Of a DNA stretch of 64,000 nt, positions 33,735 to 42,350 are shown piece after piece. Source of the DNA: Prauserella alba (GTDB lineage Bacteria > Actinomycetota > Actinomycetes > Mycobacteriales > Pseudonocardiaceae); assembly GCF_024171735.1 (NCBI RefSeq), contig NZ_JAMTCH010000003.1, positions 174,841-238,840 on the forward strand, read 5' to 3'. How positions within the stretch are numbered: position 1 is the first letter of the stretch; every line of letters starts with the position of its first letter. The notes below the pieces were generated by a model. The model worked only from the letters and a program-made list of their open reading frames with translations, was not told where the DNA came from and made no database searches. Both the position numbers and the translations under genes were made by a program.

Positions 33735-34250
33735 ATGACCTCCACTGCTGCGACGGCCGATCTCGACGGCCTCATCGACTCGTGCATCGCCAGCCGTGAC
33801 ACGCGGATCGAGGACTGGGACACGCTCGCGTTTCAGGCGAAGGCGGGCGAGGAGTTCCGCCGTGCGCAGATCCGCTACATCGGCTCCGGGGCGACCGGGA
33901 ACCACGAAGGCGACGGCAAGACCCTGCCCTCGGAGGGGTTCACGTTCTCGAACATGCGCCTCCCCATCGGCGGCGTCGGTCCCGAGCACACCCATCACGA
34001 CGTCGAAGAGGTCTTCTACGTTCTCGAGGGTTCGGTCGAGGTGACCGTGCACGACACGGAGGACGGGACCCGAACGGCCAGCCGGGTTCTCGGTTACCGG
34101 GATCTGATCAGGGTTCCGGCCGGAGTGCCGCGCAGCCTGCGCAACGTCGGCGATTCCGACGCCCTGTTCTGCGTGGTCATCGGCACGCAGCGACCCCAAC
34201 TTCCCACGTATCCGACGACCTCGCCCGTCTACGGCGTTACCCGCGACTGA
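33735..34250 (+). CDS. Cupin-domain protein
   Basis: 171 residues, AAGGATTC-type ribosome site. The cupin motif 1 is PIGGVGPEHTHHDVEEVFYVLEG (about 77-99), with His-His and Glu as metal ligands, and motif 2 is DLIRVPAGVPRSLRNVG (131-147), in which the usual His is replaced by Arg. The metal site may be partial. First gene of the thirteen-gene catabolic operon; it may act as an isomerase or dioxygenase. Specific reaction unknown. Confidence 0.8.
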   Translation: MTSTAATADLDGLIDSCIASRDTRIEDWDTLAFQAKAGEEFRRAQIRYIGSGATGNHEGDGKTLPSEGFTFSNMRLPIGGVGPEHTHHDVEEVFYVLEGSVEVTVHDTEDGTRTASRVLGYRDLIRVPAGVPRSLRNVGDSDALFCVVIGTQRPQLPTYPTTSPVYGVTRD

Positions 34251-34288
34251 GGATCCGGCTCCGGCGGAGCCGTCAACGGGAGGACATC

Positions 34289-35236
34289 TTGACCCGGACG
34301 ATGCGCCTGATGCGCCAGACTTGGCTGTCCGAGCGGATCATCGAGCTTCGCCTCGCCCCGATCGACGGCGAACCGCTGCCCGGCTGGACGCCGGGCGCGC
34401 ACATCACCCTGCACCTGCCGAACGGCACATCGCGGGAGTACTCGTTGTGCGAAGGTCCCGCCGGTGACTCGGAATGGACGGTAGCGGTCCTGCACGAGGC
34501 GAACTCCCGCGGCGGCAGCGCGTTCGTGCATCGGGACCTCCGGGTCGGCGCGCTGCTCGACGTCGACGGACCGCGGAACAACTTCCCGCTCGAACCGGCC
34601 GAGCACGTCACCCTGATCGCGGGCGGCATCGGGATCACACCGATCAAGGCGATGGCCGAACAGTTGTCGGGTTCCGGCACCGAGTGGTCACTGCTGTACT
34701 GCGGCCACAGCCGGTCCACAATGGCCTTCCTCGACGACTTGTGTGCGATCGCAGGGGACCGGCTGTCGATTCACTGCGACGACGAGCGCGGCGGACCACC
34801 CGACCTGGCGTCCGTGCTGGCCGGGCGGCCGCCCGGGGGACACGTGTACTGCTGTGGTCCCGAACCCATGCTCGCGGCGGTGCGGGACGTGCTCGGCGAT
34901 TCGCCGGAGCTGCACCTCGAGCGGTTCCGGGCCGAGCCCGCCGAAAGCCCCGACCCGGCGGAGGAAAGCTCCTTCGACGTCGTCTGTGCCGGATCGGGGA
35001 CACGCATCGCCGTCCCGCAGCACACCAGCATCGTCGAGGCACTGGAGGCGGCTGGGGTCGGCGTGCCCACCTCCTGCCGCGAAGGCATCTGCGGCACCTG
35101 CGAGACGAAGGTCCTCTCCGGTGAACCCGAGCATCGCGACCACGTGCTGAGCCCGGCCGAGAAGGAATCCGCGGAGACGATCCTGCCGTGTGTCTCCCGG
35201 TGTCGCTCCGCCGAACTCGTCCTCGACATCAGCTAG
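34289..35236 (+). CDS. PDR/VanB-family ferredoxin-type oxygenase reductase
   Basis: 315 residues from TTG, 5-6 nt after GGGAGG; an ATG four codons on is the alternative. Domain order: flavin-binding barrel (1-105; REYSLCEG is the RxYS FMN motif), NAD domain (105-215; LIAGGIGITPIKAMA, CGPEPML) and C-terminal plant-type [2Fe-2S] (about 230-315; CREGICGTCETKV with a fourth Cys in LPCVSRC). This class passes electrons from NADH to Rieske oxygenases such as VanA. The partner is the Rieske oxygenase two genes downstream. Confidence 0.92.
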   Translation: MTRTMRLMRQTWLSERIIELRLAPIDGEPLPGWTPGAHITLHLPNGTSREYSLCEGPAGDSEWTVAVLHEANSRGGSAFVHRDLRVGALLDVDGPRNNFPLEPAEHVTLIAGGIGITPIKAMAEQLSGSGTEWSLLYCGHSRSTMAFLDDLCAIAGDRLSIHCDDERGGPPDLASVLAGRPPGGHVYCCGPEPMLAAVRDVLGDSPELHLERFRAEPAESPDPAEESSFDVVCAGSGTRIAVPQHTSIVEALEAAGVGVPTSCREGICGTCETKVLSGEPEHRDHVLSPAEKESAETILPCVSRCRSAELVLDIS

Positions 35237-35255
35237 CAGCACCCGAGGAGTGACC

Positions 35256-35477
35256 ATGCCACTGGAACTCAACCCGTATCAAACCCGCACGCGCCCCCCG
35301 ACCAGCTACGAGGAGGCCTTCGCGGACGAGCTCGAAGCGATCTACGGGCGGGGTATCCACGACCTCCCCGGTGTCGTGTCCGCGCTCAACGACACCGGCG
35401 TCCGCCCGGCGGGCGGTGCCGAATGGACGGACGACGTACTGCAGGACGAACTGGCCCGGCTCGCACGCGAAGGGTGA
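35256..35477 (+). CDS. Small recombinase-like helix domain protein
   Basis: 73 residues from ATG (MPLELNPYQTR), 5 nt after GAGGAG. It fits a small helical family that I recall as 'recombinase-like helix domain', often between an oxygenase reductase and a Rieske oxygenase. Visible: YEEAFADELEAIYGRGIHDLPG, then GGAEWTDDVLQDELARLA. The pattern resembles the C-terminal helical part of serine recombinases but no catalytic domain is present. Here it sits 4 nt before the Rieske gene. Likely accessory role; not tested. Confidence 0.65.
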   Translation: MPLELNPYQTRTRPPTSYEEAFADELEAIYGRGIHDLPGVVSALNDTGVRPAGGAEWTDDVLQDELARLAREG

Positions 35478-35480
35478 ACG

Positions 35481-36530
35481 ATGACGAACACATTGGACAC
35501 GGTCGAAGGGCGCGTGGCGCTCGGGCCACGGAACAAGTGGTACGCGCTGTGCCGTTCGGACCGGGTGCAGCCGGGTGAGATGACCCGGATGTCGCGGGCC
35601 GGTGAGGAGCTGGTGCTGTGGCGCGACTCCGCGGGCACGGTCCACGTGCAGGAGGACCGGTGCCCGCACCGGGGAGCCCGGCTCTCGCACGGGGTGCACA
35701 TGGGCGACCGGCTGGCCTGCAACTATCACGGCGTTCAGGTCGACGCCGCAGGCGTGGTGGTCTCGGTTCCCGGCAGCCCCGGCTGCGCGCTGGAGGGCCG
35801 CCGAGCGTTGCGCACGTTCCCGGTCACGGAGCGGGCGGGGGCCGTGTTCGCGTGGTTCGGCGACAGTGAAGACGCCGAACCGCCCGAGCTCGACGTTCCC
35901 GAGCCGATCGCCGGTGGCGAGTGGGACAGCTTCCTGTGCTACGTCGAGTGGGACGCGCCGTGGCTCTACTCCCTCGACAACCTCATGGATCCGATGCACG
36001 GCGCGTTTCTCCACCGCAACTCCCACACCATGGCCGCGGGCAAACGCGAAGCGATGTTCCAGGTACGGGAAACCGATCGCGGGTTCTTCTTCGAGAAGAC
36101 CGACCAGCGGGGAGTCAACTTCGACTGGTCGGAGTGGGTCGACACCGGACTGCAGTGGGTCGGGCTCGAGATCCCGTACCCCGACACCGCAGGCCCCGGG
36201 GGCCCGTTCACGATCGTGGCGACCGCGACTCCGATCAACGAGAACCAGCACGCGGCGTTCTTCTGGCGCTGCCGGAACGTCAGCGGCTGGCAGCGGGACA
36301 GCTGGCGCTTCCTCTACCGGATGCGGCTGGAACAGCGGCACTGGCAGGTGCTCGAACAGGACCGCACGATGCTCGAGGCCATGCCGCCGGATGCCTATGC
36401 CAGGGAGAACCTCTACCAGCACGACATCGCACTGGTGCGGCTGCGCCGGTTGTTGCGGGCGACGGCGAAGAAGCAGTTGGAGGCGGCGGCCGAATCGCCC
36501 GACGTTCGAGCGGCCGCGAACGCCCGATGA
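35481..36530 (+). CDS. Rieske non-haem iron oxygenase, alpha subunit (VanA-like)
   Basis: 349 residues, the size of VanA/CarAa-type single-component oxygenases with no beta subunit. Rieske centre: CPHRGARL with Cys61, His63 and CNYHG with Cys80, His83. Catalytic domain: DNLMDPMHGAFLH with His173 and His178 as iron ligands and Asp166/170 as the electron bridge. Electrons come from the VanB-like reductase at 34289. Mono-oxygenation or demethylation of an aromatic acid is the usual role; substrate not identifiable. Confidence 0.92.
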   Translation: MTNTLDTVEGRVALGPRNKWYALCRSDRVQPGEMTRMSRAGEELVLWRDSAGTVHVQEDRCPHRGARLSHGVHMGDRLACNYHGVQVDAAGVVVSVPGSPGCALEGRRALRTFPVTERAGAVFAWFGDSEDAEPPELDVPEPIAGGEWDSFLCYVEWDAPWLYSLDNLMDPMHGAFLHRNSHTMAAGKREAMFQVRETDRGFFFEKTDQRGVNFDWSEWVDTGLQWVGLEIPYPDTAGPGGPFTIVATATPINENQHAAFFWRCRNVSGWQRDSWRFLYRMRLEQRHWQVLEQDRTMLEAMPPDAYARENLYQHDIALVRLRRLLRATAKKQLEAAAESPDVRAAANAR

Positions 36531-36582
36531 CCGTGTCCTGTGAAGGAACCGTGTCCCGCAACGCAAAATGTGAGGCTCAACA

Positions 36583-37533
36583 GTGACAGCGCTACGTTCT
36601 TTCCCCGAGGCGAGCGAACCGGTCGCTCGTCTCCGCGCGCTCCGATCCGTCACGCTCTGCTCACCGCACGCCGACGACGCAGCCGAGTTCTACTCCGAGG
36701 TGTGGGGACTCGAGCGGGTCGAGTCGGACCACGGTGCGGCCTGGCTGCGGGGTACCGGACCCGAACACCACATTCTCGGCTTGCGCCGGGCCGATCACAA
36801 CGCGCTCGGCAAGATCGTGTTCGCGGTGGCGACGCCGCAGGAGATCGACGAGGCCGGCCGCAGGCTGGCGAACCTGGGCGTTCCCATGCTCACCGAGCCC
36901 GGTCACCTCGACCAGGTCGGCGGTGGCTACGGGCTGCGGCTCATCGACCCCGAGGGCCGGCTCGTCGAGCTCGTCGCGCAGCTCGAGGCCGTGACCCCTG
37001 GTGACCCGGAAGGTCGCGCAGCCATTCCGCGCAAGCTCGCGCACGTCGTGCTGAACACCGCCGACATCGACGGCGCGTGCGAGTTCTACACCCGGGTTCT
37101 CGGGATGCGGATCTCCGACTGGTCGGAACACCAGATGGCGTTCCTGCGATGCAACTCCGATCATCACGTCATCGCGTTCAATGCCGCGGAATGGGCCTCG
37201 ATCAACCACGTCGCCTACGAGATGACCTCGATCGATCATTTCATGCGCGGCATCGGCCGGCTCAAACACAACGGGATGACGCCGCTGTGGGGGCCGGGCA
37301 GGCACGGCCCTGGCAGCAACACCTTCTCGTACTTCGCCGATCCGGCGGGGCTCGTGTGCGAATACACCTCGGAGGTCGAACAGGTCGAGGAGGACTCGTG
37401 GCTGTGCCGGGTGTGGCGGCGTACCCCGGAACTGTCCGACCTGTGGGGGACAGCAGGGCCGCCGTCCCGGGACGTGCGTGAGTACATGGCCGGGATACCC
37501 GATCCCGGCTACCGGGAACGGATCGCCTCATGA
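36583..37533 (+). CDS. Extradiol ring-cleavage dioxygenase (VOC/glyoxalase fold)
   Basis: 316 residues from GTG. Two VOC modules are visible (about 18-135 and 150-270). The iron-binding triad of type-I extradiol dioxygenases is His154 (KLAHVVLNT), His209 (ASINHVAYEM) and Glu260 (GLVCEYTSEV), which gives a real catalytic site rather than a bleomycin-resistance-like fold. Upstream the Rieske oxygenase can supply a diol. It probably cleaves a catechol-like intermediate. Ribosome site weak (GAGG about 10 nt away). Confidence 0.85.
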   Translation: MTALRSFPEASEPVARLRALRSVTLCSPHADDAAEFYSEVWGLERVESDHGAAWLRGTGPEHHILGLRRADHNALGKIVFAVATPQEIDEAGRRLANLGVPMLTEPGHLDQVGGGYGLRLIDPEGRLVELVAQLEAVTPGDPEGRAAIPRKLAHVVLNTADIDGACEFYTRVLGMRISDWSEHQMAFLRCNSDHHVIAFNAAEWASINHVAYEMTSIDHFMRGIGRLKHNGMTPLWGPGRHGPGSNTFSYFADPAGLVCEYTSEVEQVEEDSWLCRVWRRTPELSDLWGTAGPPSRDVREYMAGIPDPGYRERIAS

Positions 37534-38309
37534 AGGTCGCCGTCCTCGGCTGCGGTGCGATCGGGGGTGCCGTCGCGCACGCGTTGGCGGCGGGCTCGGT
37601 CGCGGGCGCCGATCTGGTCGGCGTCGTCCACGCCGACCCCGTCGACCCGCCGGGGTTGCCGGTGATCGGCTTCGAGGAGGCGATCGGCTGCTCCGACCTC
37701 GTCGTCGAGTGCGCAGGGCAGCCGGCACTGCGCAGCTACGGCCCGCGGGTGCTGCGGGCGGGCGTCGATCTGCTCGTCGTCTCGACCGGAGCACTCGTCG
37801 ACGACGAGCTGTTCACCTCCCTGACCGAGGCCGACGGCGGGAAACTGTCGCTGTCGACCGGTGCGATCGGCGGCCTCGACATGGTCGTCGCCGCGACCGG
37901 TATGGGCGGCCTCGACCGTGCCACGCTCACGACGACGAAGCGCGCGGTCTCGCTGATCCAGCCGTGGATGAGTGAGGCCGAGGCGCGGCGGTTGACCTCG
38001 GCACGTGAGCCGATCGAGCTGATGCGTGGCTCCGCGCGCACGATCGCATCCGCCTTCCCGAAGTCGGCCAACGTGGCGGCGTCGCTGGCGTTGGCGGTCG
38101 GGGACTGGGAGCGCGTCGAGGCGGCTGTCGTCGCAGATCCGAACGCTGAGCTCACCTCGCACGTCATCACGGCCGAAGGCGGTGCGGGAAGCTACCGGTT
38201 CGAGGTACGGAACCATCCGTCGGCCGAGACGCCCACGACCAGTGGCGTCGTGCCGCACGCGGTGCTGCGCGCCATCCGTTCGCTCGCCGGCGGGACGGTG
38301 TTCCGATGA
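37530..38309 (+). CDS. Aspartate dehydrogenase-like (NadX) oxidoreductase
   Basis: 259 residues; ATGA overlap with the previous gene. Rossmann motif GCGAIGG (8-14). Further family marks are GAIGGLDMVVAA, FPKSANVAASLALA and the C-terminal VVPHAVLRAI with the His implicated in catalysis. Known members convert aspartate to iminoaspartate with NAD(P). Placement inside an aromatic operon, away from nadA/nadC, argues for an amine-bearing pathway intermediate instead of NAD synthesis. That reading is inference. Confidence 0.78.
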   Translation: MKVAVLGCGAIGGAVAHALAAGSVAGADLVGVVHADPVDPPGLPVIGFEEAIGCSDLVVECAGQPALRSYGPRVLRAGVDLLVVSTGALVDDELFTSLTEADGGKLSLSTGAIGGLDMVVAATGMGGLDRATLTTTKRAVSLIQPWMSEAEARRLTSAREPIELMRGSARTIASAFPKSANVAASLALAVGDWERVEAAVVADPNAELTSHVITAEGGAGSYRFEVRNHPSAETPTTSGVVPHAVLRAIRSLAGGTVFR

Positions 38310-39121
38310 ACGCACCTGCGCTGCACCTGGAGTGTGCGGGCGAGGCGGGGTCGCCGGTTCTGCTGTTGCACGGGATCGGCGGAAGCAGCGCTTCGTTCGC
38401 CCCGCAACTGCAGGCCTTCGGCCGCATTCACCGGACGATCGCGTGGGACGCGCCGGGTTACGGCCGTTCGCCGGATCCGGACGGCGCGCCCGGCATCGCC
38501 GGGTACGCGCGCGATGCGGCGGCGATCCTGGCCGAACACGGCCGGGCACACGTCGTCGGCGTGTCCTGGGGCGGTGTCATCGCCACCCGATTGGCGGCGG
38601 ACCGCCCCGAGCTGGTGCGCTCGCTGACCCTGGCGGACTCCACCCGTGGTTCCGGGCTCACCGTCGAGTCGGCCGCACGGATGCGGCAGCGGCCGGCCGA
38701 GCTGGCCGGGTCGGGGGCTGCGGAGTTCGCTCGTCGCAGAGCTCCCCGGCTGGTCGCTCCCGGTGCGGCTGCTTCGGTGCGCACCGGAGTCGAGCGCATC
38801 ATGTCGACGGTTCGGCTGCCCGGTTACCGGTTCGCCGCCGAGTCGATGGCAGAAACCGATCACAGTGACCTGCTCGGTGCACTCCGCGTCCGGACGTTGG
38901 TGCTGGTCGGTGCCGAGGACAGGGTCACGGGAGTGGCCGAAAGCCGGCGGATCGCCGATGCGATTCCCTGCGCGCGGCTCGAGATCGTGCCGCACGCGGG
39001 GCACGCGGCCAACCAGGAGAACCCGGACCGGGTCAACCGGCTGTTGCTGGAGTTCTTCGCCGAAGCCGAGCGGCCACCGGTTGCCGACGCGATCGCGAAC
39101 AGTACGGAAGGGACGTCATGA
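38306..39121 (+). CDS. Alpha/beta-hydrolase
   Basis: 271 residues, ATGA overlap. LLLHGIGGSSASF near 19-31 is the oxyanion-hole part, nucleophile Ser87 in GVSWGG, Asp in VGAEDRVTG (around 212) and His in PHAGHAANQENP near 235. Resembles meta-cleavage-product hydrolases (e.g. BphD type) that split the ring-opened product of an extradiol dioxygenase, which is the preceding step here. Substrate unknown. Confidence 0.85.
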   Translation: MNAPALHLECAGEAGSPVLLLHGIGGSSASFAPQLQAFGRIHRTIAWDAPGYGRSPDPDGAPGIAGYARDAAAILAEHGRAHVVGVSWGGVIATRLAADRPELVRSLTLADSTRGSGLTVESAARMRQRPAELAGSGAAEFARRRAPRLVAPGAAASVRTGVERIMSTVRLPGYRFAAESMAETDHSDLLGALRVRTLVLVGAEDRVTGVAESRRIADAIPCARLEIVPHAGHAANQENPDRVNRLLLEFFAEAERPPVADAIANSTEGTS

Positions 39122-39867
39122 GCACCCTCGAAGGCAGAACCGTCGTCGTCACGGGAGCCGGTCGTGGGCTCGGCCTGGCACTCGCCAAAGCGATCGGAGC
39201 GGCCGGGGCGCACCTCGTGGTCGCCGAGCGTTCGCCGGAACTCGCGGCCGAGGCCACCGCCGAACTCACCGAGGACGGCATCGTCACGCACCGCGTCGAC
39301 ACCGATGTCGCGGACCCGGACTCGGTGGCCGAGTTGGCGCGCCGAACCGCCGACATCGGTCCGGTGTACGGGCTGGTGAACAACGCCGCCCTCGCCAACG
39401 GTGTCGGAGGCAAGTACTTCGACGAGATCCCGCCGGAGGAGTGGGACCGGGTGCTGGCCGTGAACGTCCGTGGTCCGTGGCTCGTCGCGGCGGCGTTGTA
39501 CGACCAGCTCGCTGCGCAGGGTGGGCGGATCGTGAACCTCTCCTCCGACGCGGCGTTCTACGGCTCGCCGCGGCTGGCGCATTACGTGACGTCCAAGGGT
39601 GCCGTCGTCGCGATGACGCGTGCCATGGCGCGCGACGCGGGCCGGCACGGCGTCACGGTCAACGCCGTCGCCCCTGGCCTGACCGAGGGGGAGGCCACGG
39701 CCGCCATCCCGGCCGAGCGATACGAGCTCTACCGGCGGAACCGGGCGCTCGATCGCGCGCAGCAGCCGGAGGACCTGACCGGTCTGGTGACCTTCCTGCT
39801 CTCCGATGCCGCCGCCTACATCACCGGCCAGACGATGCTGGTCGACGGCGGATTCGTCTGCCACTGA
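39118..39867 (+). CDS. Short-chain dehydrogenase/reductase
   Basis: 249 residues, ATGA overlap. Cofactor motif TGAGRGLG (12-19), NNA (88-90), and active site Ser142/143, Tyr156, Lys160 (YVTSK), all intact. C-terminal GQTMLVDGGF is typical. Presumably oxidises or reduces an alcohol/ketone intermediate of the pathway. Confidence 0.88.
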   Translation: MSTLEGRTVVVTGAGRGLGLALAKAIGAAGAHLVVAERSPELAAEATAELTEDGIVTHRVDTDVADPDSVAELARRTADIGPVYGLVNNAALANGVGGKYFDEIPPEEWDRVLAVNVRGPWLVAAALYDQLAAQGGRIVNLSSDAAFYGSPRLAHYVTSKGAVVAMTRAMARDAGRHGVTVNAVAPGLTEGEATAAIPAERYELYRRNRALDRAQQPEDLTGLVTFLLSDAAAYITGQTMLVDGGFVCH

Positions 39868-39889
39868 CGCCCGCACCGAAAGGACCACG

Positions 39890-40672
39890 ATGGATCTGCG
39901 CCTCGCCGGGCGAACCTATGTCGTGACCGGCGCCAGTTCGGGTGTCGGCCTGACCACCGTTGCGCTTCTCCTCGAAGAGGGAGCCAACGTGGCAGCCTGC
40001 GCACGTGACGGCACCCGGCTCGCCGACGCCGTCGAACGCCTGCCCGGTTCCGAACGTGTCACCACGTTCGCCTGCGACGTGCTCGACGCCGCGTCGGTGC
40101 GGGAGTTCGTCGCACACGCCGGGGAGCGCTTCGGTGGCATCGACGGCGTCGTGAACAACGCGGGCAGGTCGCTGCTCGCCCGCTGGGACGAAACGACGGA
40201 CGAGCAGTGGCGCGCCGAGCTGGACCTGAAGCTCTTCGGAGTGCTGAACCCGGTTCGTGCCGCCGTGCCGTGGCTGTCGCGTTCGGACTCGGCGGCCGTG
40301 GTGAACGTGAACGCCATCCTGGCCCGCCAGCCGGAAACGCGGCTGGCCGCGACATCGGCGGCGCGCGCGGCGCTGCTCAACCTCAGCGCCACGCTGTCCG
40401 AGGAACTCGCCGCCGGCGGTATCCGCGTGAACTCCGTGTGCCTCGGCCTGGTCGACACCGGGCAGTGGCGGCGCCGCTATGAGTCCTCGGACACGGCGGA
40501 CTCGTTCCAGCAGTGGTCCGCCCACCTGGCGGCCGACCGCGGTATCTCGCTCGGGCGGCTCGGCGACGCCGAGGAGGTCGCCTATCCGATCGTGTCGTTG
40601 CTGTCCCCCCGCGCGTCCTACATCACGGGCGCGACCGTCGATGTGGGCGGCGGCGTCGCCCGCTACATGTAG
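39890..40672 (+). CDS. SDR-fold protein with altered catalytic residues
   Basis: 260 residues from ATG after AAAGGACC. Rossmann motif TGASSGVG (13-20) and NNAG (89-92) are intact. At the catalytic positions the sequence reads AATSAARAALLNL (153-165): Thr155 stands where Tyr is expected and Arg159 where Lys is expected, and Asn141 at the Ser position. It therefore probably uses a different mechanism or a non-catalytic role. A subfamily with TSAAR exists among actinobacterial SDRs, from memory. Confidence 0.8.
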   Translation: MDLRLAGRTYVVTGASSGVGLTTVALLLEEGANVAACARDGTRLADAVERLPGSERVTTFACDVLDAASVREFVAHAGERFGGIDGVVNNAGRSLLARWDETTDEQWRAELDLKLFGVLNPVRAAVPWLSRSDSAAVVNVNAILARQPETRLAATSAARAALLNLSATLSEELAAGGIRVNSVCLGLVDTGQWRRRYESSDTADSFQQWSAHLAADRGISLGRLGDAEEVAYPIVSLLSPRASYITGATVDVGGGVARYM

Positions 40673-40686
40673 TTGAGGAGAACGCT

Positions 40687-42339
40687 ATGCCCCATGGTGG
40701 CGACCTGCTGGTGCGCCTCGCCCGCGAACACGGCGTCGACGCCGTGTTCGGCGTGGTCAGCGTGCACAATCTTCCGCTGGTCGACGCGCTCGCCCGCGCG
40801 GGCCTGTTCGTGCCGGTGCGGCACGAGGCCGCAGCGGTGAACGCGGCCGACGCGTACGCGCGGGTGTCGAACGGCCTGGGCATCGCGGTGACCAGTACCG
40901 GAACCGGGGCCGGCAACGCCGCGGGTGCGCTGATCGAGGCGCAGACCGCGAGCAGCTCCGTCCTGCACGTCACCGGTCAGATCGATGCGGCCTACCTCGA
41001 TTCGGGACGGGGTGTCATCCACGAGACCCGGGACCAGCTGGGCATGTTGCGAGCCGTGTCGGCTCATGCCGAGCGGATAGAGACCGCGAGCGCGGCCGCT
41101 GCCGTCCTGTGGGAGGCCGCACGCGAAGCGGCCGCCACCGCATCCGGTCCGGCCAGTGTGGAATGGCCGATCGACCTCCAGTACGCGCAGCAGCCCGCCG
41201 AACCGCCCGCCCCGAATCCGTCCACAGTAGATGATCAGGACCGTTCGGTGGACGGCACGACGGGTGTCCACCCGGTCGACGTCGCCACGGCCGTCGAACT
41301 TCTCGGCGCGTCGCGCAGGCCGGTGATCTGGGCAGGCGGTGGTGCCGTCTCCGCGGGCGACTCCGTGCGCCTGCTGGCCGAACACCTGGACGCGGCCGTG
41401 GTGACCAGCAATTCGGGGCGGGGAACGATCGCCGAGGACCACGAGCTGGTGGTCGGCAACTTCGCCAGCAGCCCCGGGGCGGCCGAACTGCTGTCCGAGG
41501 CCGACCTGCTCATCGCGATCGGAACGCATTTCCGTTCGAACGAGACGAAGCACTACGAGCTGGCATTGCCCTCGCGGCTGTTGCAGATCGACATCGATCC
41601 GCGAGCGATCGGCCGGTCCTACCCGGCGACTGCCGGCGTGGTCGGCGATGCCGCCGCCGTGCTCCCGCGGCTGCTGGAGACAGTGGGCGAGAGCGGTACC
41701 GCACCCGGCTGGCGCGAGCGCGTCCCGGCGACCCGCCGGCGGGTCCGTGCAGAGCTGATCGAAGCGATCGGGCCGTACGCGCCGATGTGTGAGTCGCTTC
41801 GGCACCGGCTGCCCCGCGAGGCGGTGATCGCGCGCGACGTCACGATCCCCTCCAGCCAGTGGGGCAACCGCCTGCTGGAGATCTACCGGCCGGAGACCAA
41901 TGTGTTCCCGGTCGGAGGCGGCATCGGGCAGGGGCTGGCGATGGGAATCGGTGCCGCCATGGCCCGGCCGGACCACCCGACCGCGGTGCTCGCCGGAGAC
42001 GGCGGCATCGCGGTGCACCTCGGCGAGCTGGCGACGTTGGCCCAGCAACGCCCGTGGCTGGTCGTCGTTCTGTTCAACGACGGTGGCTACGGTGTCCTGC
42101 GGAACATGCAGGAGGCGCACACCGGGCAGCGGGCCGGAGTGGATCTGCACACGCCCGATTTCGCCAAGCTGGCCGCATCGCTGGATCTGCCGCACCAGCT
42201 GGTCAACAAGGCCGAACGGTTCGACGAGGCGTTCGCCAAGGCGCTCGCCGAGCGGGGCCCCGCCGTCGTCGAGGTCGACGTCACCGCGCTGAGCGTGCCG
42301 ACCCCGTTCGTGCCCCCTGTCCATGTCCCCGCCCGGTAG
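40687..42339 (+). CDS. Thiamine-diphosphate-dependent decarboxylase/carboligase
   Basis: 550 residues from ATG, 5 nt after GAGGAGAACG. Pyr domain has the conserved Glu47 (PVRHEAAAVN); the middle domain is near 190-330; the PP domain carries the ThDP motif GDGGIAVHL to NDGGYG (about 438-468). The family includes acetolactate synthase, benzoylformate decarboxylase and oxalyl-CoA decarboxylase. The HNLPLVDAL opening resembles the Pseudomonas PA3506-like decarboxylases I recall. Substrate unknown; acts on a 2-oxo acid from ring cleavage or similar. Confidence 0.85.
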   Translation: MPHGGDLLVRLAREHGVDAVFGVVSVHNLPLVDALARAGLFVPVRHEAAAVNAADAYARVSNGLGIAVTSTGTGAGNAAGALIEAQTASSSVLHVTGQIDAAYLDSGRGVIHETRDQLGMLRAVSAHAERIETASAAAAVLWEAAREAAATASGPASVEWPIDLQYAQQPAEPPAPNPSTVDDQDRSVDGTTGVHPVDVATAVELLGASRRPVIWAGGGAVSAGDSVRLLAEHLDAAVVTSNSGRGTIAEDHELVVGNFASSPGAAELLSEADLLIAIGTHFRSNETKHYELALPSRLLQIDIDPRAIGRSYPATAGVVGDAAAVLPRLLETVGESGTAPGWRERVPATRRRVRAELIEAIGPYAPMCESLRHRLPREAVIARDVTIPSSQWGNRLLEIYRPETNVFPVGGGIGQGLAMGIGAAMARPDHPTAVLAGDGGIAVHLGELATLAQQRPWLVVVLFNDGGYGVLRNMQEAHTGQRAGVDLHTPDFAKLAASLDLPHQLVNKAERFDEAFAKALAERGPAVVEVDVTALSVPTPFVPPVHVPAR

Positions 42340-42350
42340 GGAGGCCCCTC

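Noticed and set aside
37530-38309. NAD biosynthesis gene nadX proper
   Set aside because: No nadA, nadB or nadC are adjacent and the gene overlaps catabolic genes on both sides, so a pathway role is more likely.
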